Shown: piece after piece, positions 1 through 8,689 of the stretch
Layout: every line of letters starts with the position of its first letter
Numbering within the stretch: the stretch's first letter is position 1
Source: Tetmemena sp. SeJ-2015
Lineage: Eukaryota; Ciliophora; Spirotrichea; Sporadotrichida; Oxytrichidae
Direction: 5' to 3'
Length of the DNA: 21,035 nt
Assembly (NCBI GenBank): GCA_027382625.1
Contig: JAJKFJ010004448.1
Location: forward strand, 1 to 21,035
Position numbers and translations under genes: made by a program
The notes under the pieces: generated by a model
Told to the model about the DNA's origin: nothing
Seen by the model: only the letters and a program-made list of their open reading frames with translations
Database searches by the model: none

Positions 1-3000
1 ATTTTAAATTTTATTAAGAAGATTATTTTTTAGGAAATCTAAATTTGATCAATAAAAAAATTTAAAGTCAAATTAATTATCTAAATCATATAAATTTATA
101 TCTTTAAAACCAAACTATTGATCAATAAAGTGATGCAAATCTTTTTATAATTTATATAATCCTAAAATTTTTATTTATCGCAATAAATGAATTTAAATTT
201 TATATGTTTCTTAATAATATGAAATAAAAATTTTATTGATGCAAGCCTTCGATGAGATTCTAAAAAGACGACCACTTATTATAAAAATAAATGGGAGGCA
301 AATAAAGTTCACCTCCGTGATAGAAGAAAAAGATATATATTTTTAGCATGTTACACCCTCACCACATATAAAGAAATTAATCACCCATTTAAAATCTATG
401 ATGTCAAATTTTCAAAAAGAGACTCTTCACATCACTATTCTCCGCAATCAAATGAAGGCCTTATCCTCAAATAATTTTATTTACATTTTTTATTTTTTAA
501 TTATTAAATTTTGATATCAGAATATAAATATAAAGAAGCATCAAGGATAAATACATCTTTTAATAGAATGAAAAATAGTTTAAATCTAGAAAATTATTTC
601 CTATAAATTCTGCTTTATATAAAAGATGAAAATTGTGTACTTCATAATAATGTAAATGTATTTCAAGCATATGATTAATTCTGAATTCAAATTTTTAAAT
701 ATAGTAATCTAATTATGCATTAATTTTAAATGAAAACTATCGAGTTCTAGTTATTCAATTAAAATACTTCCATAGGATATTTCTTATATACTCCTGACTA
801 TCATAAAATACAAAATTATATTTAAATAGGCAATAATATTTAGCTAAAGTTTTATTATTGTAAATAGGAAGAATATTGTAATATTTATTTATAAAATTTT
901 TATTTTTAAATTAAAAAGGATAATTGAACTTTGAGATAAATGAATAAGGGATTTCTCTACCTCTCAGGAAGTATGTTTGCCTCTCACTAAGTGAAAACCA
1001 TTTTTATTTTTACCCTACTGAAGAAGGACAAAAGCTCTATTATTCAGTCTTGATAACATAATAAAAATATGCACAAAAATAATTAAGGCGGAGGAGAATA
1101 GAGAGACTTGGAGGTAGGACTAATTTTTAGACATTATTGGCTTAAAAACTAAATATGATTGAGACAAAACCTTATCAAATTAAAAAAATTTATAAGGGGA
1201 AATCATTTTTATTACTTAAAATTAGGTAGAGATATGCTTTCTAAAACTAAGTTTGGCTGAAAAAGTGCAAGCCTTTTTCTTTTAAAATAAAAACTCAGAT
1301 TAAAATATTTTTTAATTCATTAGAAAATGATTTAGTTGACATCTTCCAAAATAAATAATTTTAACAGAGCATGAAGAAACATATGCAATTGTTTATGAGC
1401 CAGATGGGTCAGTTGCTTGTATTTCCAAGATACAAATTCTTTCTCTTTGCATCCTTGGACATTTAAAAATATTGCACCAAATGGGATATGTTCAAAAGTT
1501 ATTTTTTGTTCATGGAGATTGCACATTTAGAAGTTTCTATTTTTGCAATAGAAAACTACTAATGGACAACTTCAGCAAGTCCTATAAAATTACTGATTAG
1601 AAGGAATGTTAGTCGAATCCAACTTAAGAAAACGAAGGTCTAATTTAGTTGGGAAAGGTAGGGGACATTATCATAAATTTAATTTTGAAATTTCGGGTAA
1701 AAAATGAAAAGATTTACAGAGTATGCTTTATCTATGTTATTTATTCAAAGTGAAGTATTTAATTTGTTGAATAAATATGGCCAAAAATGATATAATTTCA
1801 AACTTAATTTTTACTAATTCTAAATATAATTTAAATTCATCAATATAACGTTACTGCATTCTAATTTTATAATAAAAAAATTAAATAATTGCTTACTTAT
1901 AAATTATGAAACTACTGTAATTCATCTTATGATTTCGAAGATTTTAAAAGTTAATAGAGAAGTCTTTTTTGCAAAAGAGCTAATTTGTTTTATTTATAAT
2001 CTAAATTTAATATTTCATTGCATTTAAAATTATCTTTATTTATGAATTTTAATATTCTTGGATAGACCCAGTCACTTAGAATTAAAATAAAATAAATCAC
2101 AAATAAAGCATAAATAGTGAAAAAATAAGAATTAAACAATCCCACTTAAAATTTTTAATTTTCGATAATATAAGCTCTAGTTTTCTTCTTATGTAATAAT
2201 TAATTTTTACAGAAATAATTCTATCATTTTTTTATTAATTTTAACTTATTTTAATATACTCAACTGTGAATTATATTGTATTCAAAGCTGGAATTTATCA
2301 TTAAGCCTTAATCATTAGGTAAAAAGGTTTGACTAATGTGATCCCTTTTCTAATTCAATTTTCAATAGTATTCATACTAAATGCAGCATTCAAAATGGGA
2401 AAAATTATTATCTCAGTTATTAATGAAGGCTAGATTACTATTTTTAATTGATTAAAAAAATCATGATTTTTTTAAAAATAAACTTGTCTTTTATTACTCT
2501 GAAATTTTCTATTTATTAATCCAAAGTTTTATACACTTTTTTATTAAATCCTTCAAAATAATTTATGAATTAATTTAAAATAGAATGGAAATGAAGTTAC
2601 AATTAGTGAAATCGTATCTATACTTGATAAAGGTAAAAGTATAAGTTATTTAATCCTTTTTTTAGGGGAGGAGAGCTTCTTTAATTTATTAGATGTATAA
2701 ATTAAATAACTATATTTTATAAGATAGCTAACAGCACAGCTTAAAAATATTTATAAATTTATTTTAGCTTTTGCAAACATCTGCTGTCGATAATTAGGCA
2801 CGTTTAAAACATAAAACATTTATTTAAATTTTAGTTTACAAATGGAAAGACACTCAATATAAAAAGAAAGATGCGATAGACTATGAAGAAGTATTTACCA
2901 TGATTATATCTATTCTTCATCCCTTTCCAGAAAGAGTTAGGCGCAAAAATATAGAAATTTCTAAATCATAAAATGCTAATCCAGTCAAAATGTAGAAATA

Positions 3001-6000
3001 AGACCATGAAACCATGAATTCAAAAATTAAACCTTAAATTACATCTTATATTTTCATATATCTACTAAAAGGCCTCAGTAGTTGACTTAAATTAGTAAAA
3101 TCTCTCAAAGAAAAGTAGAAAATATAGTAGAAGAATAAAAAGAGACTCCAAGAAAATTTGGATAAGCTACTCTGTTAAAACAAAAGTCATAAGTTAACGA
3201 AGTCAATCTTACAAAATAGAGTATCAGTACAATGGGAGATATTTATTAATTTAGAAAAAAGTAATTTGATATTTTAAGATATTATAAAAATAATAAATTA
3301 GAGATTGCAACAAAATATTTTTAAAGATTTATTTCTAGCCCTCCTCTGTAGATTTTTTATAGCTAATAAACATCATATTATTTTTAGAATCATCTCGAAA
3401 TACACACTCTATTTAAATTTTATTTAAGTCTTCTCTTTTATATTTATTATTTTTTTAATTCAGGGCTGATACATCCAATAAATGTTAATTGATATTTATT
3501 AAAAAATTTATATTTAAATTTATTCATTAAATATTTAATGAGATACTTCTACTTCGATGCACTAACCATTTCATTACTTATAAATTAACTTTTTACCCAA
3601 AATTTTTCTCATCAATAATTTTTAATATATGCGAGGAATATAAACATAAATTAGTCCCACTATTGATTAAATAATTTTGGAAAGAGTAAAGAAGTATTTA
3701 AAATCATTATGTATAAGAAAATTGTGGTTTTGTTTCTAAACACCTTATTTTTTGATTCTAGTCTTAAATCATTACCACTTATCAATAAATTCCTTAAGTT
3801 CTCAAGTGAAGTTGTGATAATTTAATTTATTTAAATTATAAAACCACAAGATAAAATTGAAAAGAAACAATATAACATTTCCAAGCATTAGAAGCAATAG
3901 TTGCTCAATAAATCTGCTTCAGTTAAAATAATGGAGATGTCCCCTGAGGTGAATTATAAAATTTAATTTATACCACAAAATGTAAAAAATCCTTATAAAT
4001 CACATAAAAGGCGGATTAAATTAATTTAATAAGGCAAAAACCAATAATAAAAGATAATGAATCATTATTTTGCTTTGATAATTTTGAGTTTTTAAATTGG
4101 TCTTCTATTAAACTATTTGTATGAAGTTAAAAATTTAATCTATAATAAATCAAATAACTATAAGTGAACTTTATTTGAATTGAATAAAGCAATTTGTTCA
4201 ATATTGCATCATCTAATTTATTTTATCTAAGCATTATTTTCGTAAATTCGAATATTTTATTAATCTTATTTTATAAATCGAGCTTATCTATCTATATTCG
4301 GTGCGAAATTAGATTTTTAAAGTTAACAAAAAGTACAAATAAAGAGTTAAAATAGTCTGAAATTAAAGAATTCCACTAAGACTATTTTGAATGATTCAAA
4401 ATAGATTTATAAGGTAAGAAGTTTCGGAAAATTTCACATCTATAATTTAAATTTATTTTTTAAATTAAAAATAAATAAATATATGCTGCTTTATATTCAA
4501 ATATATAATTGCAACTTTAAATGTTAATTCTTTATTCTATAAAAATAAATAAATGTGAAAATCGTAAGGCAATTAATTGACGAAGAAACAAAAAAAGGAA
4601 AATCCTCTCTATTGCAAAAACATTTATCTGATTATAACTATCATTTTTGAAAATACAATGATTTGTTAAATTTTTTCATTATGTGACTATTCTAATCTCA
4701 TTTGTTATTAAATAAATGCTCTCATAGTATAGGCTTGCTTTAAAATGGCTTTTGAAATATTATTAGCTTAGTAACTTCCTTTTAAAATTAGGTTATTTAA
4801 ATGATAACAGAAGGAAGTTTAGTCTGATCTATAAGGCATCCAGAGATGGGTTTACTAAAGATAAATTTAATAAGAAAGTTGAAGACTAGGGTGACTTTAT
4901 TGCTTTCATAGTGTCTGAAAATTATTAAGTATTCGGAGTATACACTTCAAGGGGATATTTGTCCACTGATCAAAATAATCATTTTTGATTTAGAATAAAA
5001 CATTATTAAGTCAAAAGTTCAATATTCTCCCTGAATAAACTCTATGGGTTCAGGTTTTTAGAAAAGATAACACACCTTCTCTCTTTTTATTTCATTCTTG
5101 AAATGTTAAATTTTATGTAGATGATTTTAGTAAACAGTGTACCTATTAATTTAGTGAAATATTTTACTCTCATTAGCCACCTAAATTTAAATTAAATATA
5201 TTGACATGGTGCAAGGTTATAAATTGCAATGTTTTTAGAATGAGCAATGAAACTGTTATTGTTAAATACAATTATTTTTTAATATTTTAAATTGATAAGG
5301 ACGAATAAAGTTTTGAAGATGAGGAGGCTTTTGTATTTCAACTTAACAAAAGAACTATCCACAAACAGATAAGAAACAAAGAATATGCCATCCAATCATG
5401 GAATAACGACCTACTTATAGACTATTTATATATATAATTGTAATTAATTTTATTTGAAAGTAAATATACTTTATTCTATTTTGAAATCTGTTTCGACAAA
5501 AATAACAAGAAAACAAAAAACTGAGTGAGTATTACCGCTATTTGGATCAAGATTGGAGGTAGTTTTTATAGTCCTAAATCATTTCTAATACTCCTTAAAT
5601 TTTTAATAGGATTAACTTTTTTTATTGCTTAGAGATACCAAAATTAATGAAGATTAGTCATAGTAATATTGAAATCGCTGTTAAATGCACAATATAATAG
5701 TTGACAAGAGACGGAAAGTATTTATAGAGCAGAAATTAAATTTTCATCATAATTAAAAATTACTTTGGTTGAGATCTTGAGCAGATTAAATTAGTAAAAA
5801 CCTGCAAAAAGAAAATTAAAGAACGAGACAAAGTAGAGGTAAGTTTAGAATGGGAAAATTATTTAATACACGTAAAATAAGAAAATTCAGAATGACGAGG
5901 CTCAGTTTTATACTTCTTGAATATTATATTTTAATACCTTTTATAGATTATAGTGTTATGAATTCTACAAGTCTTTTTATTAATTCCAGTCTATCTTTGA

Positions 6001-6261
6001 GTTTAAGCAATTATAGCCAAGAATTCAATTTAAAAATAAAATTATATTGTACAAAAATAAAATTGATAAACAGGAGGCAGCAGAACTGCTTAAATTTCAA
6101 ATTAATTTATAACATTCTACACAGATTATGAATTTAAGAGCTTGAAATATTTATACCACTTTTCTAAGAAAACTCTCAGAATTAAAGTTAATCAGGTATT
6201 AAAACTTAGAAGTAAGGATGCGACCGTCTTATCTAACTGCATCAATGCACTAAAGCTATGA
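1..6261 (+). CDS. Large TLDc-domain gene, 5' end outside the window, germline MDS/IES form
   Basis: Read with TAA/TAG as Gln and TGA as stop, a chain of + strand MDSs runs from base 3 to a TGA at 6259-6261, interrupted by about 27 IESs. Most of the first 1100 or so residues match nothing I recognise; they are rich in Lys, Asn, Gln and Ile, with hydrophobic stretches near 1.40-1.55 kb. At 4.8-5.4 kb a TLDc domain is clear: LIYKASRDGF, then VFGVYTSRGY, then EEAFVFQLNKRT. TLDc domains are found in eukaryotic oxidation-resistance and V-ATPase-associated proteins; the role here is unknown. About 250 further residues follow the domain, which is unusual because TLDc is normally C-terminal. Three junctions (about 467-540, 6032-6070, 6105-6130) are unresolved, so two adjacent genes remain possible. 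Confidence 0.65.
45..117 (+). other. IES, 73 bp, pointer TTGATCAATAAA
   Basis: A 12-bp direct repeat at 45-56 and 118-129 flanks the insert. Removal moves the reading frame from phase 0 to phase 1 and joins NLNLINK to VMQAFDEILK. Confidence 0.85.
131..236 (+). other. IES, 106 bp, pointer TGATGCAA
   Basis: The 8-bp repeat occurs at 131-138 and 237-244. Removal restores the frame into AFDEILKRRPLIIKING. The MDS between this IES and the previous one is only 21 bp long. Confidence 0.85.
467..529 (+). other. IES of about 50-59 bp, exact pointer unresolved
   Basis: The frame changes from phase 2 (ending near MKALSS) to phase 1 (YKEASRINTSFNRMK). Pointer TCA (467/517) or ATAA (471/524 or 530) each gives the needed length class, so the edges cannot be fixed by eye. 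Confidence 0.5.
674..718 (+). other. IES, 45 bp, pointer ATTAATT
   Basis: The repeat at 674-680 and 719-725 removes an in-frame TGA at 682 and joins VFQAYDQF to QMKTIEFQLF in the same phase. Confidence 0.8.
834..878 (+). other. IES, 45 bp, pointer TAATATTTA
   Basis: A 9-bp repeat at 834-842 and 879-887 flanks the insert. The phase is unchanged. The next IES starts seven bases after the second pointer copy. Confidence 0.7.
894..907 (+). other. IES, 14 bp, pointer AAATT
   Basis: The repeat at 894-898 and 908-912 shifts phase 1 to phase 0 and gives IYLQNQKGQLNFEINEQG. It is very short and lies in AT-rich sequence. Confidence 0.65.
1143..1287 (+). other. IES, 145 bp, pointer TAAAAACT
   Basis: The 8-bp repeat at 1143-1150 and 1288-1295 shifts phase 0 to phase 1, joining TLLAQKL to RLKYFL. 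Confidence 0.8.
1310..1358 (+). other. IES, 49 bp, pointer TTTTAA
   Basis: The repeat at 1310-1315 and 1359-1364 shifts phase 1 to phase 2 and leads into LTEHEETYAIVYEPDGS. A minus-strand frame over 1332-1526 is only the antisense of this MDS. Confidence 0.75.
1673..1898 (+). other. IES, 226 bp, pointer ATAAATT
   Basis: The repeat at 1673-1679 and 1899-1905 joins LGKVGDIIIN to YETTVIHLMISKILK with the required phase change from 2 to 0. Confidence 0.8.
2006..2047 (+). other. IES, 42 bp, pointer TTTAATATT
   Basis: The 9-bp repeat at 2006-2014 and 2048-2056 removes an in-frame TGA and joins NLNLIF to LDRPSHLELKQNK. Confidence 0.8.
2110..2124 (+). other. IES, 15 bp, pointer ATAA
   Basis: The repeat at 2110-2113 and 2125-2128 removes an in-frame TGA near 2118. 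The restored reading is KSQIKHKNQTIPLKIFNF. Confidence 0.55.
2394..2583 (+). other. IES, 190 bp, pointer AATGG
   Basis: The repeat at 2394-2398 and 2584-2588 shifts phase 0 to 1, joining KCSIQNG to NEVTISEIVSILDKGK. Confidence 0.75.
2806..2812 (+). other. IES, 7 bp, pointer AAAACAT
   Basis: Two nearly adjacent AAAACAT copies (2806-2812, 2813-2819). Loss of one copy shifts phase 1 to 2 and gives LGTFKTFIQILVYKWKD. It could equally be a tandem duplication or assembly error. Confidence 0.5.
3033..3085 (+). other. IES, 53 bp, pointer CTTAAATTA
   Basis: The 9-bp repeat at 3033-3041 and 3086-3094 joins MNSKIKPQI to SKISQRKVENIVEEQ with the expected phase change and removes a TGA. Confidence 0.85.
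3410..3510 (+). other. IES, 101 bp, pointer TATTTAAATTT
   Basis: An 11-bp repeat at 3410-3420 and 3511-3521 shifts phase 1 to 0, leading through IHQIFNEIL to YPKFFSSIIFNICEEYK. Confidence 0.8.
3738..3840 (+). other. IES, 103 bp, pointer AAAC
   Basis: The repeat at 3738-3741 and 3841-3844 joins NCGFVSK to PQDKIEKKQYNISK, phase 0 to 1, and removes an in-frame TGA. Confidence 0.7.
4063..4231 (+). other. IES, 169 bp, pointer CATTATTTT
   Basis: The 9-bp repeat at 4063-4071 and 4232-4240 shifts phase 1 to 2, joining KIMNHYF to RKFEYFINLILQ. Confidence 0.75.
4319..4329 (+). other. IES, 11 bp, pointer AAAGT
   Basis: The repeat at 4319-4323 and 4330-4334 shifts phase 2 to 1 and gives RNQIFKVQIKSQNSLKLK. 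Confidence 0.6.
4446..4458 (+). other. IES, 13 bp, pointer TTTAAATT
   Basis: The 8-bp repeat at 4446-4453 and 4459-4466 shifts phase 1 to 2. Its second copy ends on the first base of the next pointer. Confidence 0.65.
4466..4539 (+). other. IES, 74 bp, pointer TAAAAATAAATAAAT
   Basis: A 15-bp direct repeat at 4466-4480 and 4540-4554. Together with the previous IES it restores HIYNLNQKQINVKIVRQ. Confidence 0.75.
4637..4685 (+). other. IES, 49 bp, pointer ACTAT
   Basis: The repeat at 4637-4641 and 4686-4690 removes a TGA at 4648 and joins LSDYNY to SNLICYQINALIVQ, phase 1 to 2. Confidence 0.65.
4790..4811 (+). other. IES, 22 bp, pointer AGG
   Basis: The repeat at 4790-4792 and 4812-4814 shifts phase 2 to 0 and gives LPFKIRKFSLIYKASRDGF, directly ahead of the TLDc core. 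The pointer is short. Confidence 0.6.
4812..5430 (+). other. TLDc domain of the first gene
   Basis: The domain is split by one 326-bp IES. The left part carries KFSLIYKASRDGFTKDKF and VFGVYTSRGY. The right part, from 5293, carries EEAFVFQLNKRT followed by KEYAIQSWNN. The order and spacing match TLDc domains (LLYRxSRDGF, FGGYTS, AFLFSLxxKT). The usual Gly-Gly of the FGGYTS motif is Gly-Val here. Confidence 0.8.
4967..5292 (+). other. IES, 326 bp, inside the TLDc domain, pointer TGAT
   Basis: The repeat at 4967-4970 and 5293-5296 joins VYTSRGYLSTD to KDEQSFEDEEAFVFQ, phase 0 to 2. TLDc homology continues on both sides, which independently supports this junction. Confidence 0.8.
5422..5537 (+). 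other. IES, 116 bp, pointer CTATTT
   Basis: The repeat at 5422-5427 and 5538-5543 joins NNDLLIDYL to DQDWRQFLQSQ, phase 2 to 1, and removes a TGA at about 5522. Confidence 0.7.
5735..5784 (+). other. IES, 50 bp, pointer ATTAAATT
   Basis: The 8-bp repeat at 5735-5742 and 5785-5792 joins YLQSRNQI to SKNLQKENQRTRQSR, phase 1 to 0. Downstream, the frame at 5850-6131 (MGKLFNTRKIRKF) is coding even under the standard code. Confidence 0.75.
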
Positions 6262-6605
6262 TTATACACAACCCCTGATTTTCCTTTAGCTTGTAATATA
6301 TATTTAGATTAAATTCTCAAAAATATTTTTAAAAATTAAGCATGAGCCAAATATACAAATTTAAAAATCTGTTTTTGGAGATATCTTAGCAATTCAAATT
6401 AAATAGCTGTCTCGAAAAATATAATGAAATTTAATAATTAAATAAATTAATTCGTTTGCATCTATTAAATATGGCTATATTATATTTAACTCGAAGAATG
6501 ACTAAAATTTAATATTTTATGAAATATATTTTTATTATAAAATACAATTTGCTTTAAATAAATTAGATATATCTTTTTCTCGAATTATCTAACTATTTGA
6601 GATAA
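6262..6605. other. Intergenic, first gene to gene D
   Basis: The stretch is 344 bp and AT-rich. I see no convincing coding frame, repeat or telomere-like sequence. It should hold the 3' flank of the first gene and the 5' flank of gene D, including their chromosome breakage sites if each becomes its own nanochromosome. Confidence 0.5.
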
Positions 6606-8689
6606 ATGTCTTTAGATTCGGATATTGTGGAGATATCCACATAGTTTAAAATGCAAATTAAGGATAAAGCAGTTGGGCCACAATTGGAGGAACTTACTAA
6701 ATGCTTAAAGGCATGGTATACGATAGTTTTGAATCCCAGACCTACCTTTCAGGTGCTAAGTGGTTCAAAGTACTAGAAATTGAAATCTATAAATGCAAGT
6801 GAGATTTTTCAAAAAATTACACACTTTATATTAAATTAAAATTAAAGGCAAGAGTGTTAATTAAAGAAGAAATAAATATAATTGAGAATTCATCAGAAAT
6901 AGGATTGATTAATTTAATACATTAAATAGATTTATTGAATCTTAATTGAAGATTTTTGAAGCTAATAAATATCGCACAATTCAAAAGAGCTTAGAATATA
7001 AGATTTTTTAAACCTTGCAAATTTTGATAGGGTCACTTCTCAAAGAGAAAGATTATTCAATCAGGCTTGAAAATTATAATTAAGATGAAAAGAATATGCC
7101 TGATCATATCTAAGATAACAATAAAACTTTTTTATTTTAATATTGATAAGATTTTAAACAGTAAATTGAAGCGATATCAAAAGATTTTATTTCGATTAAA
7201 TTCCACTTATCCATTTATTATTTTTATTGTAAAATGAAAAATATTTTTATTAAATTATAAATAAAAATGAGATTAAAGCCGATTTTGATAAGTTTAATAT
7301 TTCTACCCTTTATCAATTCATTAGATTTTAAGTTTAAATATGGGATGAATATGAATCAGTGATAGCTGATTTAATTCAAACAAATACAAGACAATTTATT
7401 GAGAATGTACTGGGCAGGGATTTACTTTCAATAATTTGGGATTTTATTTTGGAGACTTTCATATTTATTTAGGCTTTCTTCTTTGTAATCTTTAAGTTTG
7501 GCCTTATATTTATTGTAAATAGCATACATTTTAGTTGCTCTATTCTTAGATTATTTAAATAGCAAATTTCTTACCTTTTTCTAGACTCGTATAGTTCTTG
7601 CTTCATCCGTGATAGGTCAGTAGTTGTTAATTTCTCTAGAAAATGCACAGGGTCCTTGAAGCAAGCAAAAGTTCCTGCTCTAGCTCTGATAGCGTGAAAA
7701 ACTTTTTAGGAGTCTATATTAAGATAAAGTTTAGACTTAATTATGCGCTAAACATATTTGGATTTCACATAATAAATATCAGTGAGAAAAGGTTTACTTA
7801 CAGAGGATGCTTTAAGTACTAATATCATAACACTTAGGTAGCGCGGTGGTCCTTTTCTTATCTTAATTCATGAATTTCATTTTCTTTAATTTATTTATGA
7901 AAATATTAATTAAAATTACCTTGATATATTCAGCTGTGTCTTCCTCTACAAAAAAGTTAATTTTGAGATATCAAATTTCAATCATCTAATCATATTTGAC
8001 CTATAATAATTAGAGCTAAGATAAAAAAAGAATTAAAATATTTTAAATCAGAATAATTTATCTGATTGCTTTTAATCGACTATATTCTAAGCTTTATTAT
8101 AAATATTCAATCAATTTCTAGTTTTAAAATCGTTATTGAAGATTATTTAGAGATTTTACGGATATGAATTATTTAAACTCTTTTTTTTAACAAAATAGTA
8201 ATCTAGATTATAAAGTGCTCCTAATTGATAAGATATGATCTCTGAAATTTTCTAAAATTTTGTGATAACCCTTTTTTAAATACAGGAAAAAGTATATTAT
8301 AAGACTCTGAAAGTTTTAAAGGGCAAATAATTATTATTAAAATTAAATTTATTTTGAAAGCCAAACTGAAAATCTAAAATTAATATTTATAATGGGCATA
8401 ATTTTGAGAATGTGCTCCAACTTTAAATTTTTCTCTTATAAAATTTAAATATGTTTTCTTTAAGAAAATTGACGAATCACTTCAAAATTTAATCCCTAAC
8501 TTCTTTGATAGAAATATTCTGAGGTCATTTAAAATTAACTCAAAGGTAATAATTTTTAAACTATGAAGGTCAGTATTCTAAATCTTTCTGAAGAGATTCA
8601 AGGACTGCGGCCATGATTGCTTGAAAATGATCCTTACAGAGAGAATCTTAGCTGCTAAACTAAAATATTTAGAGTAAAAGATGGAATGA
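6606..8689 (+). CDS. Gene D: unidentified helical protein, about 350 aa, 10 MDSs
   Basis: The chain starts at ATG 6606 (MSLDSDIVEISTQFKMQIKD) and ends at TGA 8687-8689. Nine IESs are inferred; the remaining 1053 bp equals 351 codons. Each junction has a pointer and the right length class. The protein has no motif I recognise. It looks largely helical, with Leu/Ile-rich segments, a Pro-Arg-Pro near residue 50 and a Cys-rich patch near the end (FKDCGHDCLKM). Neither signal peptide nor clear membrane span is visible. Its largest IES carries gene E on the other strand. The first junction is ambiguous by 6 bp because of ATTAAA repeats. Confidence 0.82.
6830..6840 (+). other. IES, 11 bp (or 5 bp), pointer ATTAAA
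   Basis: ATTAAA occurs at 6830, 6835 and 6841. Removal of 11 bp (or 5) restores HFILKARVLIKEEINIIE, phase 0 to 2. Confidence 0.55.
6934..6944 (+). other. IES, 11 bp, pointer ATTGAA
   Basis: The repeat at 6934-6939 and 6945-6950 removes a TGA and gives HQIDLLKIFEANKYRTIQ. Confidence 0.7.
7111..7146 (+). other. IES, 36 bp, pointer TAAGAT
   Basis: The repeat at 7111-7116 and 7147-7152 removes a TGA and joins PDHIQD to FKQQIEAISKDF in phase. Confidence 0.75.
7219..7241 (+). other. IES, 23 bp, pointer TATTTTTATT
   Basis: The 10-bp repeat at 7219-7228 and 7242-7251 shifts phase 1 to 0 and leads into IINKNEIKADFDKFNIS. Confidence 0.8.
7428..7985 (-). CDS. Gene E: unidentified 131-aa basic protein, nested in an IES of gene D
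   Basis: On the minus strand an ATG at 7985-7983 begins MIEINFFVEEDTAEYIK. After removal of a 15-bp IES, a 58-bp insert and two GT-AG introns, the product continues IRKGPPRYLSVMILVLK, ... FHAIRARAGTFACFKDPV, ... RATKMYAIYNKYKAKLKD and stops at TGA (7430-7428). The coding total is 396 bp, or 131 codons plus stop. It is Lys/Arg-rich with a likely helical C-terminus, and I do not recognise the family. It lies wholly within gene D's 683-bp IES and is antisense to D, so it would be lost from D's chromosome and must be retained separately if functional. Confidence 0.75.
7540..7574 (-). other. Intron in gene E, 35 nt, GTAAGA...AATAG
   Basis: It has a GTAAG donor and TAG acceptor. Splicing restores ELYESRKRATKMYAIYNKY. 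The length suits the short introns usual in ciliates. Confidence 0.75.
7748..7801 (-). other. Intron in gene E, 54 nt, GTAAGT...TTTAG
   Basis: The donor is consensus (GTAAGT) and the acceptor TTTAG. Splicing joins MILVLKASS to RIIKSKLYLNIDSQK at a codon boundary. Confidence 0.7.
7862..7919 (-). other. 58-bp IES or intron in gene E
   Basis: Removal joins EDTAEYIK to IRKGPPRYLSVMIL. The insert starts GTAATTTT and ends TTAAG. AAG repeats at both edges, so either a 3-bp-pointer IES or an intron with an unusual AAG acceptor fits. Confidence 0.6.
7964..7978 (-). other. IES in gene E, 15 bp, pointer AAATT
   Basis: On the minus strand AAATT repeats at 7978-7974 and 7963-7959. Removal takes out a TGA and joins MIEI to NFFVEEDTAEYIK. 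Confidence 0.6.
8157..8280 (+). other. IES, 124 bp, pointer TAC
   Basis: The repeat at 8157-8159 and 8281-8283 removes a TGA at 8165 and gives DYLEILQEKVYYKTLKVL. The pointer is only 3 bp, but the frame and sense fit. Confidence 0.65.
8321..8393 (+). other. IES, 73 bp, pointer GGGCA
   Basis: The repeat at 8321-8325 and 8394-8398 joins TLKVLKG to IILRMCSNFKFF, phase 0 to 1. Confidence 0.75.
8440..8464 (+). other. IES, 25 bp, pointer AAAATT
   Basis: The repeat at 8440-8445 and 8465-8470 gives FKFFSYKIDESLQNLIP, phase 1 to 2. Confidence 0.75.
8522..8566 (+). other. IES, 45 bp, pointer AGGTCA
   Basis: The repeat at 8522-8527 and 8567-8572 removes a TGA at 8564 and joins DRNILRS to VFQIFLKRFKDCG. 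Confidence 0.8.

Larger units (their letters stand above)
7428..8110 (+). other. IES, 683 bp, pointer TCAAT, containing gene E
   Basis: The repeat at 7428-7432 and 8111-8115 joins VLGRDLLS to ISSFKIVIEDYLEIL, phase 0 to 2. The whole of gene E (minus strand, 7428-7985) lies inside. E's stop codon, TCA on the plus strand at 7428-7430, is formed by the pointer itself. Confidence 0.8.

Noticed and set aside
1332..1526. Minus-strand open frame of 64 codons
   Set aside because: It is antisense to a clear + strand MDS (EETYAIVYEPDGSVACISK) in the reassigned code.
2837..2960. Resemblance of TMIISILHPFP to the S2 segment of SK-type potassium channels
   Set aside because: No pore motif or further membrane segments follow; the next MDS is a charged, coiled-coil-like region.
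4921..5011. 10-bp direct repeat ATTATTAAGT at 4921 and 5002
   Set aside because: Using it as a pointer would delete the FGVYTSRGY core of the TLDc domain; an AT-only 10-mer repeat is plausible by chance here.
5019..5060. SIFSLNKLYGF, similar to the TLDc AFxFSL motif
   Set aside because: It lies inside the 326-bp IES; the true continuation EEAFVFQLNKRT is reached through the TGAT pointer.
8575..8689. Protein-like minus-strand frame MAAVLESLQKDLEY
   Set aside because: The + strand reading joins through AGGTCA and ends gene D in phase; the minus reading has no partner segments.
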